Shown here: positions 1-10,929 of the stretch, piece by piece
Layout of the letters: every line of letters starts with the position of its first letter
Numbering within the stretch: position 1 is the stretch's first letter
Notes under the pieces: generated by a model
Seen by the model: the letters and a program-made list of their open reading frames with translations, nothing else
The model's database searches: none
What the model was told of the DNA's origin: nothing
Assembly (NCBI GenBank): GCA_958295665.1
Contig: OY282558.1
Span: forward strand, 334,215,106 to 334,279,105
Direction: 5' to 3'
DNA length: 64,000 nucleotides
From: Tipula vernalis
Taxonomy: Eukaryota > Arthropoda > Insecta > Diptera > Tipulidae
Translations under genes and position numbers: made by a program

Positions 1-4
1 AGAA

Positions 5-634
5 TTAGTCTGAATCCTTCATTTTGACGTCATCTTCACGCATCAATTCCATGTGTCCGAGCGATATGTAATCTGTCATGAATTGTTTGTTCTCAACTGC
101 CAGACCTTTATCTCTCTCGAATCTGCGTTCCATGTTAAGGAGCCTTTCCACAGCAGAAGTACAAGAATGGCCCAACACTGGTTGAGGAGATTTAAATGGA
201 AGCCGGATAATGTATTTACCCTCCTCGTTTCGCTGGACCGAATTGAGGAACAAAGATTCACACTTTTGTTCATCAGGTGAAAAAATTTCAGCTGATGGAG
301 GCTCCTCCAATTCCCAAAATTGCTGAAGAATATGAGCAACGTCGTCATCCATCGCGAGTGCTGAAAAACATTTTGCAGGTGGACCATCTCGTTGTGGAAC
401 CAGCAATATCCATCCAAACCGTGTAGACTGGACGTGCGCATGACTGTCAATTACAACTTTGTCCGGATTGAGTAAATCAAAAAATAAATCAACACACAAT
501 TGTGGTTGGTTCGGATCTTGTGTGTCAATATGTAACATGGTGTAATGAAGCTGGTTACACTTTTTACATCTATTAGGAGAATGACATGCGTTGGCAGCAT
601 GTCCCTGGTTGAGACAGTTTTGGCACGCAGATAA
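5..634 (-). pseudogene. BEL/Pao zinc knuckle fused to the 5' part of pol by an internal deletion
   Basis: Reading down from a TAA at 635-637, the frame starts with a perfect CX2CX4HX4C knuckle (CQNCLNQGHAANAC) and a second cysteine/histidine cluster typical of BEL Gag. It then jumps into the segment after the retropepsin (VDLFFDLL, FGWILL) and the RT lead-in (FWELEEPPSAEIF, IIRLPFK, MELMREDD). The aspartic protease active site normally between them is missing although the frame stays open, so more than 100 codons were lost in frame. The catalytic RT motifs would lie beyond the left edge. Confidence 0.8.
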
Positions 635-639
635 TTATG

Positions 640-948
640 TTACAACCGATTGCCGAGACAGCTATCTGAACTTGAAGTTAAGGCCATCAGTCTGACGGGC
701 AGTTTTCCTTTAGATATTTTAACTGCTGCTGAGTTTCTTGTTACGCCATCGTTTAAACCGTCCCATCTGATGTTTATGAAAGTAAAGAAGCGATTGATAT
801 CGGGAAAATCTTCGTCAACTACCTCCTTCGACCATTCTTGCCTTGTTTCATCGTTCAGTTTTCGAAGCAGTATTTGAATTAGCCTTGCATCCCGATATTC
901 TGCCTGCGTACCCATGGTTCGAATGCCGATCAGTAATTCATCTGCCTG
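640..948 (-). pseudogene. BEL/Pao Gag fragment (DUF1759-like)
   Basis: The frame is open from just after a TGA near 951 down to a TAA at 640-642. It contains the motifs QADELLIGIRT and LIQILLRKLNDETRQEW, which match the alpha-helical Gag segment of BEL/Pao elements (DUF1759). The intact domain is about 150 residues; roughly 100 survive here. The frame is shifted relative to the downstream zinc knuckle, so Gag and pol can no longer be read as one protein. This is a dead retrotransposon gene. Confidence 0.7.
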
Positions 949-959
949 TCACTTAGAGA

Positions 960-3900
960 CTCTGTATCAGCAGCGCGTCCGAAATCCGCAATGTACGAAG
1001 AACTCGTAAGCTACTTACTTATAGTAGATGTTGAGTTATAAATCAACAAAAAAATCAAATTTTTTGTGCAACAAGTCTGACTAACAAGCTAATAAGCCAA
1101 GCTATGTTCTTGCTCATTTGCGAAATATTTCTTAAAATTCTATTCACAAACGTCAGTGTCGTGTTCGCTTAGTTTTATCAATGGCTTCGGCACATTAACG
1201 TGTTTTTGCATTCAGTATAATATTTTATTTTATTGCCGGCGGTATTTTTCGAATTTTTCGAAAGTGTTTTTTTGATTTCATTCACGGAATTTGTAAATGT
1301 TTGTTAAGTATAATGTTTTGTTTTGCAAAAGAGACAAACAATTTTCTTCCTCCCATTTATTTTATCCCATTGAATTTTTTGAAGTTTGAATTTTAATGTA
1401 TGTCGTAGCTTACATAATTGGCTTTGTTTATAAAAAAAATTATAACTGTGAACTAAAAAATGTATGCAACAGATGCGACTGGCAAGATATGAAACTGATG
1501 CGGCAAGGGGCACACAACATTAACGTGTGAGGCTACAAATTAAATCGAAGCTCTTCTATTAAGGCTGCCGGAAAACGTAATTTCAAAATTCGATAATTAA
1601 AATTAAATTTTAAAATGAATTATAGTAAATACCTTTACCTTAATTAAACGGTGCACTTTGTATTGGCTCCCTCTGTATCTCTTTCGCTTAATTTGACTAG
1701 GTTTAAACGAATAAGACGATAGGTTATAGTTAGCTCTTTGTCGAATCGATGGATGGTGTAGCATGGTCGTTTTTAGCGCGTGATGTGAGTTTCTCTGGAT
1801 AACTACGATGACAAACGAAACTCAAATAGAGACGAGTTTGCGCGCATGGTTTTATTAATTACTAATGTGTGCTTTTTATAAGTGGAATCAAACCAGGTGG
1901 TTTGTCCTAATAAAACACTTGCTCCTAGATAAATTTCGTTTAATACAAACCTGTTATTGCTTAATTTCAAACCGTGACTTATTGATTTTAATTTACATCC
2001 AACATACAAAATATCATCTGAATAGATAAGACATCACCAACTCAAAATAATTTAACCTGTTGTTCTCTTGGCCTGTGATTATATGAAATTTCTAATATAC
2101 ATTTTCATTTAATAAAGAAAAATAGAAAATGTTAGCAATATTATTTAAAATAAAACTGAAAAACATCTTGTGTTTAACCCCCAGGGTATTTACTAAATCA
2201 GCTTTCGACTAAATTTTTTTTTACATACGCAAATTGTCTGAAAAATTTCCGTTGAATTAAAAGGGAAAACTGTATTATTAGGGAAATATTTAGAAAAAGT
2301 TTTTTTTTTTTTTTTTAGGATAAAATTTGGGAGTTGTAGAAAAGTTTATTTTTTAAATACAACTTTTCCCCTGAAGCAAAATTATTGTTTTGTTAAGTTT
2401 TTTTTTTCGGTTGGCTTTAAAATTCCTCAACTCCTGGTCTAAACATAAAAACTTTTCTTTTTTATTTCTTAGTAACTTAAATAGATTTGGTTGAAACATT
2501 TCTGGCATCTACTTAATTTTTATGTATTCATTTAAGATTTAAATATGTATGTATTTAGTTTGTGTGTGTGTGTGTGTGTGTGTATTTGCTTATATTATAT
2601 GTACTGTGCACCTCATAATATGTAATAAAAACAATCGTTTAAATGCCAGACTACAAACATATTGCGCGATTTGATATAAATACAACAAAGTTGTATATTA
2701 AAACTAGCCATACATAGAATGCTGTAAAAATAAAGAATGTTTGATTTTAGCTGCAAATACCGAGAATATTTCTTATACACACATTTATTGTTCACATGTG
2801 CTTTATGAAACACATTCCGCGAGTCGTATATTTTGTGCCTGTTCTATTTATGGGTTTAATAATTAACAACAGCTTAGATATCCGTAAATCACATGTTACT
2901 GATAATAATTATTTTTATTCAGACGCACGGTTTCAGTCAAGCCAATAAATTTCAGGAAATTATTGAGAATATGTCAAGATTAATTGCGGTTGACGAAGAT
3001 TTAATCACCTTACAGTTTACAGAAACCGCAGCCTGATTACAAAAATAAACTAATTCTTATCGGTTTAATAAGAATTTAAAAAAAAAAAACGATACAAAAT
3101 GAACACATTTTACTGTGCACAATTTCCAGTGACGGCCGTTGACTCCATATTTTAAAAAAATTTTGTTTTCAGATAGACACTTGCATAGGATCGAATTTAA
3201 AACTTTCTGCATTTAATTTTATTTGGTATAGTATTTTTATTTCAGTGAGAAAAAGAAAACACAAATCGGCTAAATTTGCACCGTTTATACCTTATTTAGT
3301 TTTTGCCATTAACGCTTATAACACAGTTATCATCAAAATTTGCTATAGTGTCAACGAATTTTAATCTATGTACATTGTAGATTTTTAAAGTAAATTTGTA
3401 AGATGAGTTATAGAATATAAAACTGTTGGTAATTAAACTACAACAAGATAATTTGGACAATCTTTAAATCTACAATATTTTCAAGTCTAACAGGTGAAGC
3501 AAACAGCAAATGTTTAATGTGAAACTTCTTTAAAATGACCACTTAAGTGACTCAGAAATTTTGGTTGCTTTATAAAGGAGGTCAGATGAAGGAAAAAAAA
3601 TTAATAATTTCGAATTTGTAATGTATGATTTGGTTAACGATTTGGATTGATCGAATCTGGTGTATTTTCAACAACAAAACTGTACGTAAGATTAAACTAT
3701 CTTTGTAAATGACTAGGTGCATTTATGCAAGAATTATTTACATATTTTTATAGTTTGTTTTAAAACTGTATCGTGTTTACCACAACTGTTCCGTTTGACC
3801 TAACCTAAACGCAACTTTAAAGAAGATCGATTGATTTATTGAGAGACAATTCATGCTTATAGGATTTGACTGCAATGGCTCTTCCAATAATCATAAACGC

Positions 3901-4295
3901 CACACAAGTTACGAAGTATTAAAAATTAAATTAATGGAAGTAAACCCAAAATCAAGCCTTGACTTGATTGCTAATTTGTTTGAAGATCGTTAGTTATGTG
4001 AGAAAAACACTGTATGATAAATTTGTTCAATTGTACCATTTATGGGGCCTTTTAGTCTATAGCGAAGAATTTTCTTCAATTGTAACAAATTATTTTGTCG
4101 TCCGCAAATTTTGTATCGTTATTTCAAATAAAGTGTTCACATTTCAGAATATAGAGGCTAGACGCAATAGAGGAAATTTCTTTTTCTCACAAAACATGTA
4201 TAGAATATTTAAGAGACTGTCAAAGTGGTCAATTTAGAGAGGTGGTCACTTAATACAGTATTAGCTAGGATTACTTGGTTTAAATTAAACGTGCA
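960..4295. other. A+T-rich stretch without recognisable genes
   Basis: No open frame here has a recognisable protein signature. The sequence is A+T-rich with many homopolymer runs. A (TG)n microsatellite of about 24 bases lies at 2561-2584. A poly-T run lies near 2300-2317 and a poly-A run near 3079-3088. It may hold old BEL non-coding sequence at its left end, but I see no repeat that proves this. Confidence 0.5.
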
Positions 4296-4503
4296 CCTAT
4301 CCCTCGATACACTAAATCTCTTTTACGAATTTTCCAAAAATTTACGAAAAATTGGGTTAATGAAATTTCGATTTACGTGCAGATTTTTTGGGACGAATTA
4401 ATTCGACAAGCTAGGGATGGGTGTAAATAAAAATTTCGTTAATCAAATTTTTCGTAAATTTTCCGAAAATTCGTGAAAAGAGATTTTATAAATCGGGGGA
4501 TGG
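4296..4503. mobile_element. Fold-back MITE, about 210 bp
   Basis: The left arm (from about 4296) and right arm (to about 4503) are imperfect inverted repeats of about 80 bp. Both read CCxTCCCxCGAT, then AAATCTCTTTT, ACGAATTTTC and AATTTACGAAAAATT towards the centre. The spacer contains a further copy of the terminal motif (AGGGATGGGTGTAAAT near 4412-4430), which suggests a complex or nested fold-back. There is no coding capacity. The length and long arms fit a non-autonomous DNA transposon; the superfamily is unclear. Confidence 0.6.
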
Positions 4504-4659
4504 ATTTTATTGCAACTGAGATTGTTGTGGTGTAACTCAATAGTTAGTCCCATAATAAATTAAACCTATTTACTAATTTTAATTCGGTAAGTTCACTAGG
4601 TCAAGTGGCCTCGTTCTTTGGAGTCTTCTTTCAACGATAGGGTTATCTATGATATGGCG

Positions 4660-5105
4660 AATATACACTGAGAAAATAACATGCTGAAATTAAATGAAAA
4701 TGTATTAAATTTAAAACGTTTTAAATGTTAAAACACAACCGAATTTAAATATTTTTAATATACAAATGAATATTTTTAAAATGATTTTAAATAAAAATAA
4801 GAATTTTAAATTTAAAGAAAGCATTCGCTTTAAGAAAACTAAACATGATCATTGCTAATTTTAAAGTGAATACTTTACCAAAAAATTTAACAACATCACT
4901 TTTAATTTTAAAACGTTTCCTTTAAAACAAAATTAAAAGCGTACGTTATTAACTCTAACGTGAACATTTTACCTACAAATTTTAACTGAAACATTTTTAA
5001 TTTAAAAATATTTCTTTTAGCGAAAAATTAAAAACGAACCTTTTTATATCGAAATTGAATACTTTACCGTACATATTTAACTAAACTGTTTTAATTTAAA
5101 AACGT
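4660..5105. repeat. Degenerate tandem array of ~95-bp A+T-rich units
   Basis: At least three diverged units are seen (about 4818-4912, 4913-5007 and 5008-5099), followed by the start of a fourth. Shared landmarks are AACGTTTC at the unit start, GAAxACTTTACC in the middle and TTTTAATTTAAA at the end. The array ends where the Jockey reverse-transcriptase remnant begins. It has no coding capacity. Confidence 0.55.
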
Positions 5106-5998
5106 TTCAGAAATAATGATAAGAAATTGATTAAGAGCTAAAGATGGATCATCAAGGTTAAGAACATAATTCCAATCCAAATTCGTTTTTCTGAACTTTA
5201 TGTTAAGTTCTTCTTTTTTCTTTATTACCTGCTCTATCCACCTGTGCTTGGTATCGAGGGTCATGCCAAGGTATTTAGCTGTATTTGCATATGGCACGTG
5301 TCGCGAGTTAATTTCTATAGGTAGATGGTAAACCTTTTGATTGTAAAGTTAATATGCGTGGATTTTGTTTCATTAAGCTTGATTCGCCAACGCTTTGTCC
5401 AGTTACAAGCCGCATTAGTCATCCTCTAGAGTTTGCTCGTTGCATCAGCGACATTACTTCCAATCGCCATAATTTCTGTGTCATCTGCAAAGCTGGCTTT
5501 AGTTCCTACATTTGTGGTTAGTATGTCCATTTTATATAGTAAATACAGGATTGGTCCTAAAACACTCCCCTGCGGGACACCGGCAGAGATTCTCTTTAGC
5601 CCGGAGTATTCATCCTCATATTTCACTCGAAAATGTCTATTGGACAAATAAGATCTTGATATGGCATAGAATTGCCTCGGCAGATCTCTATGCAGCTTGT
5701 ATTCCAGACAACCGTGCCAAACTTTATCGAATGCTGACGCGACGTCCAGGAATATGCTTGAGCATACCTTTTACATTCTAACGTTCTTTCAATTATGTTT
5801 GTGATTCTATGCACCTGTTCAATTATAGAATGCTTTTCTCTGAATCCAAATTGATGAGGAATTAGTTGCCGGTCCTCAATTATTGGTTTAAGTCTCATTA
5901 GTAATAATTTTTCAAAGAGTTTTGACATAATTGGCAGCAAAGAAATTGGCCTATATGATTTTTTATCGTTAGGTGGTTTATCAGGTTTTGCTGAAATG
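5106..5998 (-). pseudogene. Jockey-clade LINE reverse transcriptase, decayed
   Basis: Minus-strand pieces in three frames cover a non-LTR reverse transcriptase. They are YRPISLLPIMSKLFEKLLL (about 5900-5965), HQFGFREKHS, AGVPQGSVLGPILYLLY (about 5540-5600), the catalytic FADDT box (near 5480) and the thumb motif YANTAKYLGMTLDTK (near 5250-5290). The wording is closest to the Drosophila Jockey group. Frameshifts separate the palm from the fingers, and the 3' end is cut by the 95-bp array. It cannot encode an active enzyme. Confidence 0.85.
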
Positions 5999-6001
5999 GT
6001 C

Positions 6002-6340
6002 TCAAATCTTAAGGTCCAATGCCGCCGCTGTTAGACAGGAAAGATCGTTAGTCTTGAGACGAACAAAAAAATTATCAATAAAATATGTTGATATTGTAGT
6101 CACATGCGTAGGAATATTAATCAGAGATTCAAGACCGCAGGAAGACATAAGAAACATATAGTCATTGCAGCTATTTGGAAAATTAAGAATATCTACGTTA
6201 ATATCCCCAACAATGAAAAGATTTCTTGCCTTAATGTTACGAATGATTCCAGAAATTTCTTGCACAAAAGTGTTGTAATGCGTTGAATGTAACTTATAAA
6301 TAGCTAAAAATACATATACAGTAATCCCCTCGAACTGTGC
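6002..6340 (-). pseudogene. LINE endonuclease (APE-type) fragment
   Basis: The open frame contains FIVGDINVDILN, LINIPTHVT and STYFIDNFFVR. These are the late motifs of the apurinic-like endonuclease that starts ORF2 of many LINEs. It lies directly upstream of the Jockey RT remnant in the same orientation, but roughly 200-250 residues of linker and early RT are missing between them. Either the same element suffered a deletion or two LINE fragments abut. The frame continues leftward to 6658 without recognisable domains. Confidence 0.65.
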
Positions 6341-6422
6341 GGTTTCTAACTGCGCGGTTTCGAAGTTATGCGATTTTGTTTTTACCACTAAAATTTCGCA
6401 TTGCGCGGTAAAAATTTCGCAG
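6321..6422. repeat. Possible DNA-transposon end with repeated GCGCGGT motif
   Basis: The segment begins ACAGTAATCCCCTCGAACTG and repeats TGCGCGGTTTC / GCGCGGT / TTTCGCA in a short space. CAGT followed by CTCGAA and several GCGG-type motifs resembles pogo/Tigger termini. I found no partner end, so this is only a suggestion. Confidence 0.3.
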
Positions 6423-6659
6423 CATACACATAAAATTTGATGAAATTTGCGATTGATGGTTAATGCGATAAATGTGTTGGTTACAATGAGCTTGTGAATA
6501 AATTGAAACGTCGAGAAATCATGTTCCGTTGATCTATTTTTTTTATATTTGGGTGGGTGTGTGTGAGCAATTATGCATTTTAGCGCAAAATAAAAATAAA
6601 AACCAAAGGCATAAAAAGGGTAGAGAAGAGGATTGGAGGGCAGTCGATCGAAAATCATT

Positions 6660-7070
6660 GAATGATTATAACTTGTAAGTGCGGTACGAGATTATTAAAA
6701 GACGTACCGATAATTTTTAGTTTTGGTCGGTAAAAAAAAGTTGAAATTATATTACTAAAGTAAAGATAAAAGTAATAAGTAAAATATCAATAAAATTATA
6801 AAAATATTAAAAATTTTAATATTGATCAAAAATATAAACAAAAATAGTGACCTTTTTTTCCACTTGATCTTGTGTAAGGCAACATGGTTGTCCCATACTT
6901 GTTATCTAAGAACTGATGTACCATTGTAAAAAAAATAAAAAAAAAACAAATAAATATATTAAATTCGTCCCAATAGACAAGCGATTAAGCAATTCATAAT
7001 CTAGTGAAAAAATTGGAGTCTAATTATGCTCTCGGATGTTCCCGTGTCAGTCAGGCAACGGGTTGTTTGA
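6660..7070. other. A+T-rich spacer, nothing recognised
   Basis: Low-complexity A+T-rich DNA between the LINE remnants and the mariner remnant. I see no gene, clear hairpin or repeat. It may include the undetermined left end of the mariner element. Confidence 0.4.
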
Positions 7071-7540
7071 AGTGCCGGGAATATTGCTGCCGTTCAAGCG
7101 TCCATCGCAAACGAACCAAAACAGTCGATTCGCTGCTATAGAGACATATTGCAACGTTATTTCTTTGGTCAACTGCATGAGCTAGACATTAATGATATGT
7201 GGTTTCAACAAGATGGTGCGACGTGCCACACAGCAGGTCTAACAATCGGTTTATTGAAATTTAAATTCGATGAACTTGTTATATCCAGAAATGGTCCTGT
7301 CGATTGGCCGCCTAGGTCGTGTGATTTAAGACGTCTACGAGTTTTTTTTTTCTGGAGCTACGTTAAATCATTGCTTTATGGCAACAAGCCGGCGTCGTTA
7401 GAGGAGCTCAGAGCCAATATTGAACGAGAGATAGCGGCCGTTTCCGTCGAAATGTGTGGCTGAGTCATCGAAAATTGGGTTCAACGAATCGACACATGCA
7501 AACGTTCCCGTGGTGGATATACATATAAACGATCTTGAAT
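7071..7540 (+). pseudogene. Mariner-type transposase with internal deletion
   Basis: After a TGA at 7068-7070 the frame reads GNIAAVQASIANEPKQSIR, which is helix-turn-helix region. It then passes in frame straight to the catalytic C-terminal half: WFQQDGATCHTA (second catalytic D), NGPVDWPPRSCDL and FFFWSYVKSLLYG. A premature TGA at 7461-7463 is followed in frame by VIENWVQRIDTCKRSRGG, the usual family C-terminus. About 100-150 residues carrying the first catalytic Asp are missing. Family members run about 330-350 residues. Confidence 0.8.
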
Positions 7541-8127
7541 TCCATACATAAATGTTTTGATTGTAGTTTGACCCAATAATAAAATTTTCCAGATATCTCA
7601 AATGGTTTTCGTTTTATTTAAAAAAAAAGTTGTCAAGTCCTTATTGGAAAACTCTTTATAAAAGTTATTAGTTCTAAGTTGCATGATTCTTTTCTTCTTA
7701 AATTTCTTTTGGTGTTGCACTAATATTATTTCAACTTTGCGTGATAATGGTCAGATAATTTCCTACGATAAAGTGCAAGCATTGATATCGTTATCATCAT
7801 CTCTATTTATGTTATTAAAAGTTAATAGAAAGTAAAGAAGATGAAGTAAGATCGAATAGTGTCACAATGGGAGCGAACTAGTTAGGTGCATACGCCGTAG
7901 TCAAAGCTTCATGTATCAATTATTTCAATTACTCAGGTACTCATTTTTTTTTGTTGTTGTTTGTTAGATTACTGAACGCAATTTTTGTTTGTACTATGAC
8001 GGATCAGCGATGGCGTTTGTCGTCTTAACCCACCCTAGAAAAATGCTGACTGCTACACCCGGTAAGAAAGCATTCCGCCATAGCTGATGCTGAGCGACCC
8101 AAGTCATACGTTACAAGATTACTAATT
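7541..8127. other. Spacer without recognised features
   Basis: A+T-rich DNA to the right of the mariner remnant. I see no coding signature and no clear inverted repeat to mark the mariner's right end. Confidence 0.4.
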
Positions 8128-8300
8128 TTAAAATATCGCATTTTGTACAATATCGCGTTTTATACCATATCGCGTTTTGAAATATCGCATTTTGAAATAT
8201 CGCCTTTGATACCAAACCACGTTTAGTACAAAAACATGTCCCGTTTTGAAACATCGCATTTTGAGATATCGCGTTTTGAAATATCGCGTTTCGAGCGGAT
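8128..8300. repeat. Short-unit satellite built on ATATCGCGTTTTG
   Basis: About ten variant copies of a ~15-bp unit, AAATATCGCRTTTTG, lie in tandem or near-tandem. They create a spurious repetitive minus-strand frame. A degenerate central part (about 8200-8235) interrupts the array. CpG-containing units stand out against the A+T-rich surroundings. Confidence 0.75.
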
Positions 8301-9201
8301 CCCGTAAGAATGATAGGTTAGTCACTATAAGTGTCGTTACAAGCACCAAACAACGTGTAAACATTTAAATTATACGAAGACAATTCATTGCTATTTATCC
8401 AAATTTCATTTAAAAATACGGCTACGAACAAGTCAACATTTTTTTCGCATGCTGCGAATATTTTGATCTACAATTACAAAATCAGAAAACACTACATTCT
8501 CATGGTTATTATTTATGCTAGAAGATAACTGGTTATTATTAGTAGACTAAATATCTAAATAAAACATAAAACAAGAAAAAATCTAATAAAATAATAAGAA
8601 ATAAAATTAAAATGTATATTTAATCCAATTAAAATCAAAATAGAAAATAGCTGTGTAGAATATTAAATTCGTTAAATTAAAACTAAATCGAGAAAAATAA
8701 AAACGTACATTTACACATAATATTGATATAGCACACAGGCTTACCGTTGAAAATACCGAAGAATGCACCAATATTACAAAGTGATGACAAACATTGTAGC
8801 TAGCGTTGTAAATGTTTTATTTATGATATGCATTATCATTATCATTTTTAGTTGAATTTTACTTTATATTTTTATTGTATATTACGCTAATTCCACTATG
8901 TCGAATGGGCCTAATATTCGGACAAAATTTGGTTTATATTAAACATACCACTACTGTTAATAAAAAATAATAAAAAAGCCGGGATTTTGTTGATGAAAAA
9001 TAATAAAGTAAACAAAAACATAAAAACGTATCGACGGGAATTTAGGATAAGGATTAGGATTTTTTATTCTCTAAGTATTGTAAAAAATCAATTGTATTCG
9101 CCTATACCCTACATTCACACTTCTACTATGTCGCTTTTACTATTTTAAAGTAGGCTTTATGTATTTTACTAATACATTTTTTTTATTGTCCACACATGGC
9201 G
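8301..9201. other. A+T-rich spacer, nothing recognised
   Basis: No coding signature, tandem repeat or clear transposon end is visible. Confidence 0.4.
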
Positions 9202-9253
9202 ATATAAAGATGTCTGAAGTTGCGGCCACCCTTAACTTCAGACATCTTTATAT
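9202..9253. repeat. Perfect 20-bp stem-loop
   Basis: Positions 9202-9221 and 9234-9253 are exactly complementary over 20 bases, around a 12-base G+C-rich loop (GCGGCCACCCTT). The flanks do not continue the pairing. A perfect stem in diverged DNA is unexpected by chance. It could be a recent inverted duplication, a transposon scar or a small hairpin RNA. I see no promoter. Confidence 0.9.
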
Positions 9254-10929
9254 TGAGAAGGGAAGGCGGGATAAAGCGGCTAATGCCAAGTTACAAGTCA
9301 GTGTATTAAAAACTATACTCATACATTAATATTTTCTAATTTAATCTAAATAATCCGATTTTGAATACATAATTTGTCGGCGTCTGTCCATAGTATATAT
9401 TTGTAATGTAAAAACTAAATACAAATTTCATTTTTCGGTTTGATGCGGGAGATCCGATTACTTTAACTTTTGATTTGCAAATAATTAGATAACAAAATCA
9501 TTGTGGGGCATTTATATAACTTGTGTATATTTGTTCTCAAGAGTGACCGACTGCTGTTTGTTCTCTGTAGAATTAGCAGTGATTGAAAGTTTTTTCTTTC
9601 CTGGTTTAGTCGTTTATGGTTTTTGTGGTACGCAACTTTTGCTTATAAATTTTCCTATTAAATATTTTGTTTGATCTTTTGCTTACACAAACCGTTTCTC
9701 TCCCTTTGCAGTGCTATTATACTGCAGAAAAAAACTATACATAATTACAAAAAATATTTCATAATAATTCTCATTGTTGCTTTTTGAACTTCTTATTCTT
9801 GAGCACATAAACAAAAAAAATAAAAATAAATAAACAAACCAAGCACAAATACACACTCGTACATATATGTACATAAGAATATAATTCTGTTAGATAATGC
9901 ATTTAATTTTTGTCTTGTTCAGCATTTTATAATAATAATAATAATACATAATCATAATTTATAAAAAAAGAGTCATAAATAATAAGTGTCAAATAACAAC
10001 AATATAAATAATCGGTTAAAATTAGCAACGAGAAGAAAAGTGGAGAAGCGAATGTAAAAAAAAAAAAAAAAAACTAAAACTACTCGTACTACTGCGTAAT
10101 TAATATTTGTCAGTATTTTGGGTAATTTATTTTTAATTTTTATAATTTATATTTTTTAAATTTTGTAAATTGATTAGTGTTTATGTCTCGAAAACTTTGA
10201 CATAAGTACGTAAAGAGACGGTTTAGTTTATAAAATAACAAAACAGAATTTTATTATTTCTTATAAGATAGGACGACAAAATGACTTAGTACGACAAGCT
10301 TGAACAGGGGTACATCATTTTATTTAATGCTTCACTCCTCTCCTAAAGATGAAGCTCAAGCAACATTTTGTACCCCTGTTTTTTTGTTTTGTACTTTATT
10401 AGTCCGAGAGGCGACTGTAAAAACACTTGATTCATTTCTGAAAGCATGATATTTTCAGAATAGGACCTATTGGAGGGCCTATTGGATTTTGGTTAGGATT
10501 TCTGAAAAAATGAAACAAACGCCAAATTATAGTTGAATACCTCCCCCAAATGAAAAGAATAGGTTGCCAGCTTAAAAGGAGGTAGTAATATTTGGCAACC
10601 CACTTTGAACATATACCATACCACAGTGAATATTCAATTATTACATCCCGTATAACGTACTTAATTTATCAAAATTTAAATAATTTATTAGGAAATAAAT
10701 TTATTTTGTAAATCTAGTAAGAAAACAGAATTTCAATAATACAAATGAAAAATAAACGATTTTATTGACGTGAACCATTTTAAAAGGTGTAAGCGATTGC
10801 ATCTCTTACTATCGGCTGCTCTTCAAACATTGCATATCCAAACATTTTCATGACTTAAAACATTCTCAAAATAATCCTACTGGAAGTTGTGAACCTATTG
10901 ATGTAAATCCGTCATTGGATGTTGTCTTT
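9254..10929. other. A+T-rich spacer with one weak inverted repeat
   Basis: Mostly A+T-rich, with a poly-A run at about 10,056-10,073. Positions 10,303-10,314 (AACAGGGGTACA) pair perfectly with 10,369-10,380 across a 54-base spacer. This could mark a tiny MITE or a small element's ends. No gene is recognisable. Confidence 0.45.

Larger units (their letters stand above)
5..948 (-). mobile_element. BEL/Pao LTR retrotransposon fragment, cut by the left window edge
   Basis: Gag and pol pieces of one BEL/Pao element lie in order on the minus strand and run off the left edge. The protein signatures are a DUF1759-like Gag segment, a zinc knuckle and the start of the BEL reverse-transcriptase region. 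The element is broken by an in-frame stop and a frameshift between Gag and the knuckle, and by an internal deletion in pol. I could not recognise an LTR to the right of Gag (about 950-1300). The family assignment is firm; completeness outside the window is unknown. Confidence 0.85.

Noticed and set aside
76..450. Minus-strand 124-codon frame overlapping the left-edge BEL element
   Set aside because: It is a shadow of the BEL pol frame; the BEL motifs are in the other frame.
8128..8364. Repetitive frame rich in FKTRY
   Set aside because: It is a by-product of the 15-bp satellite.
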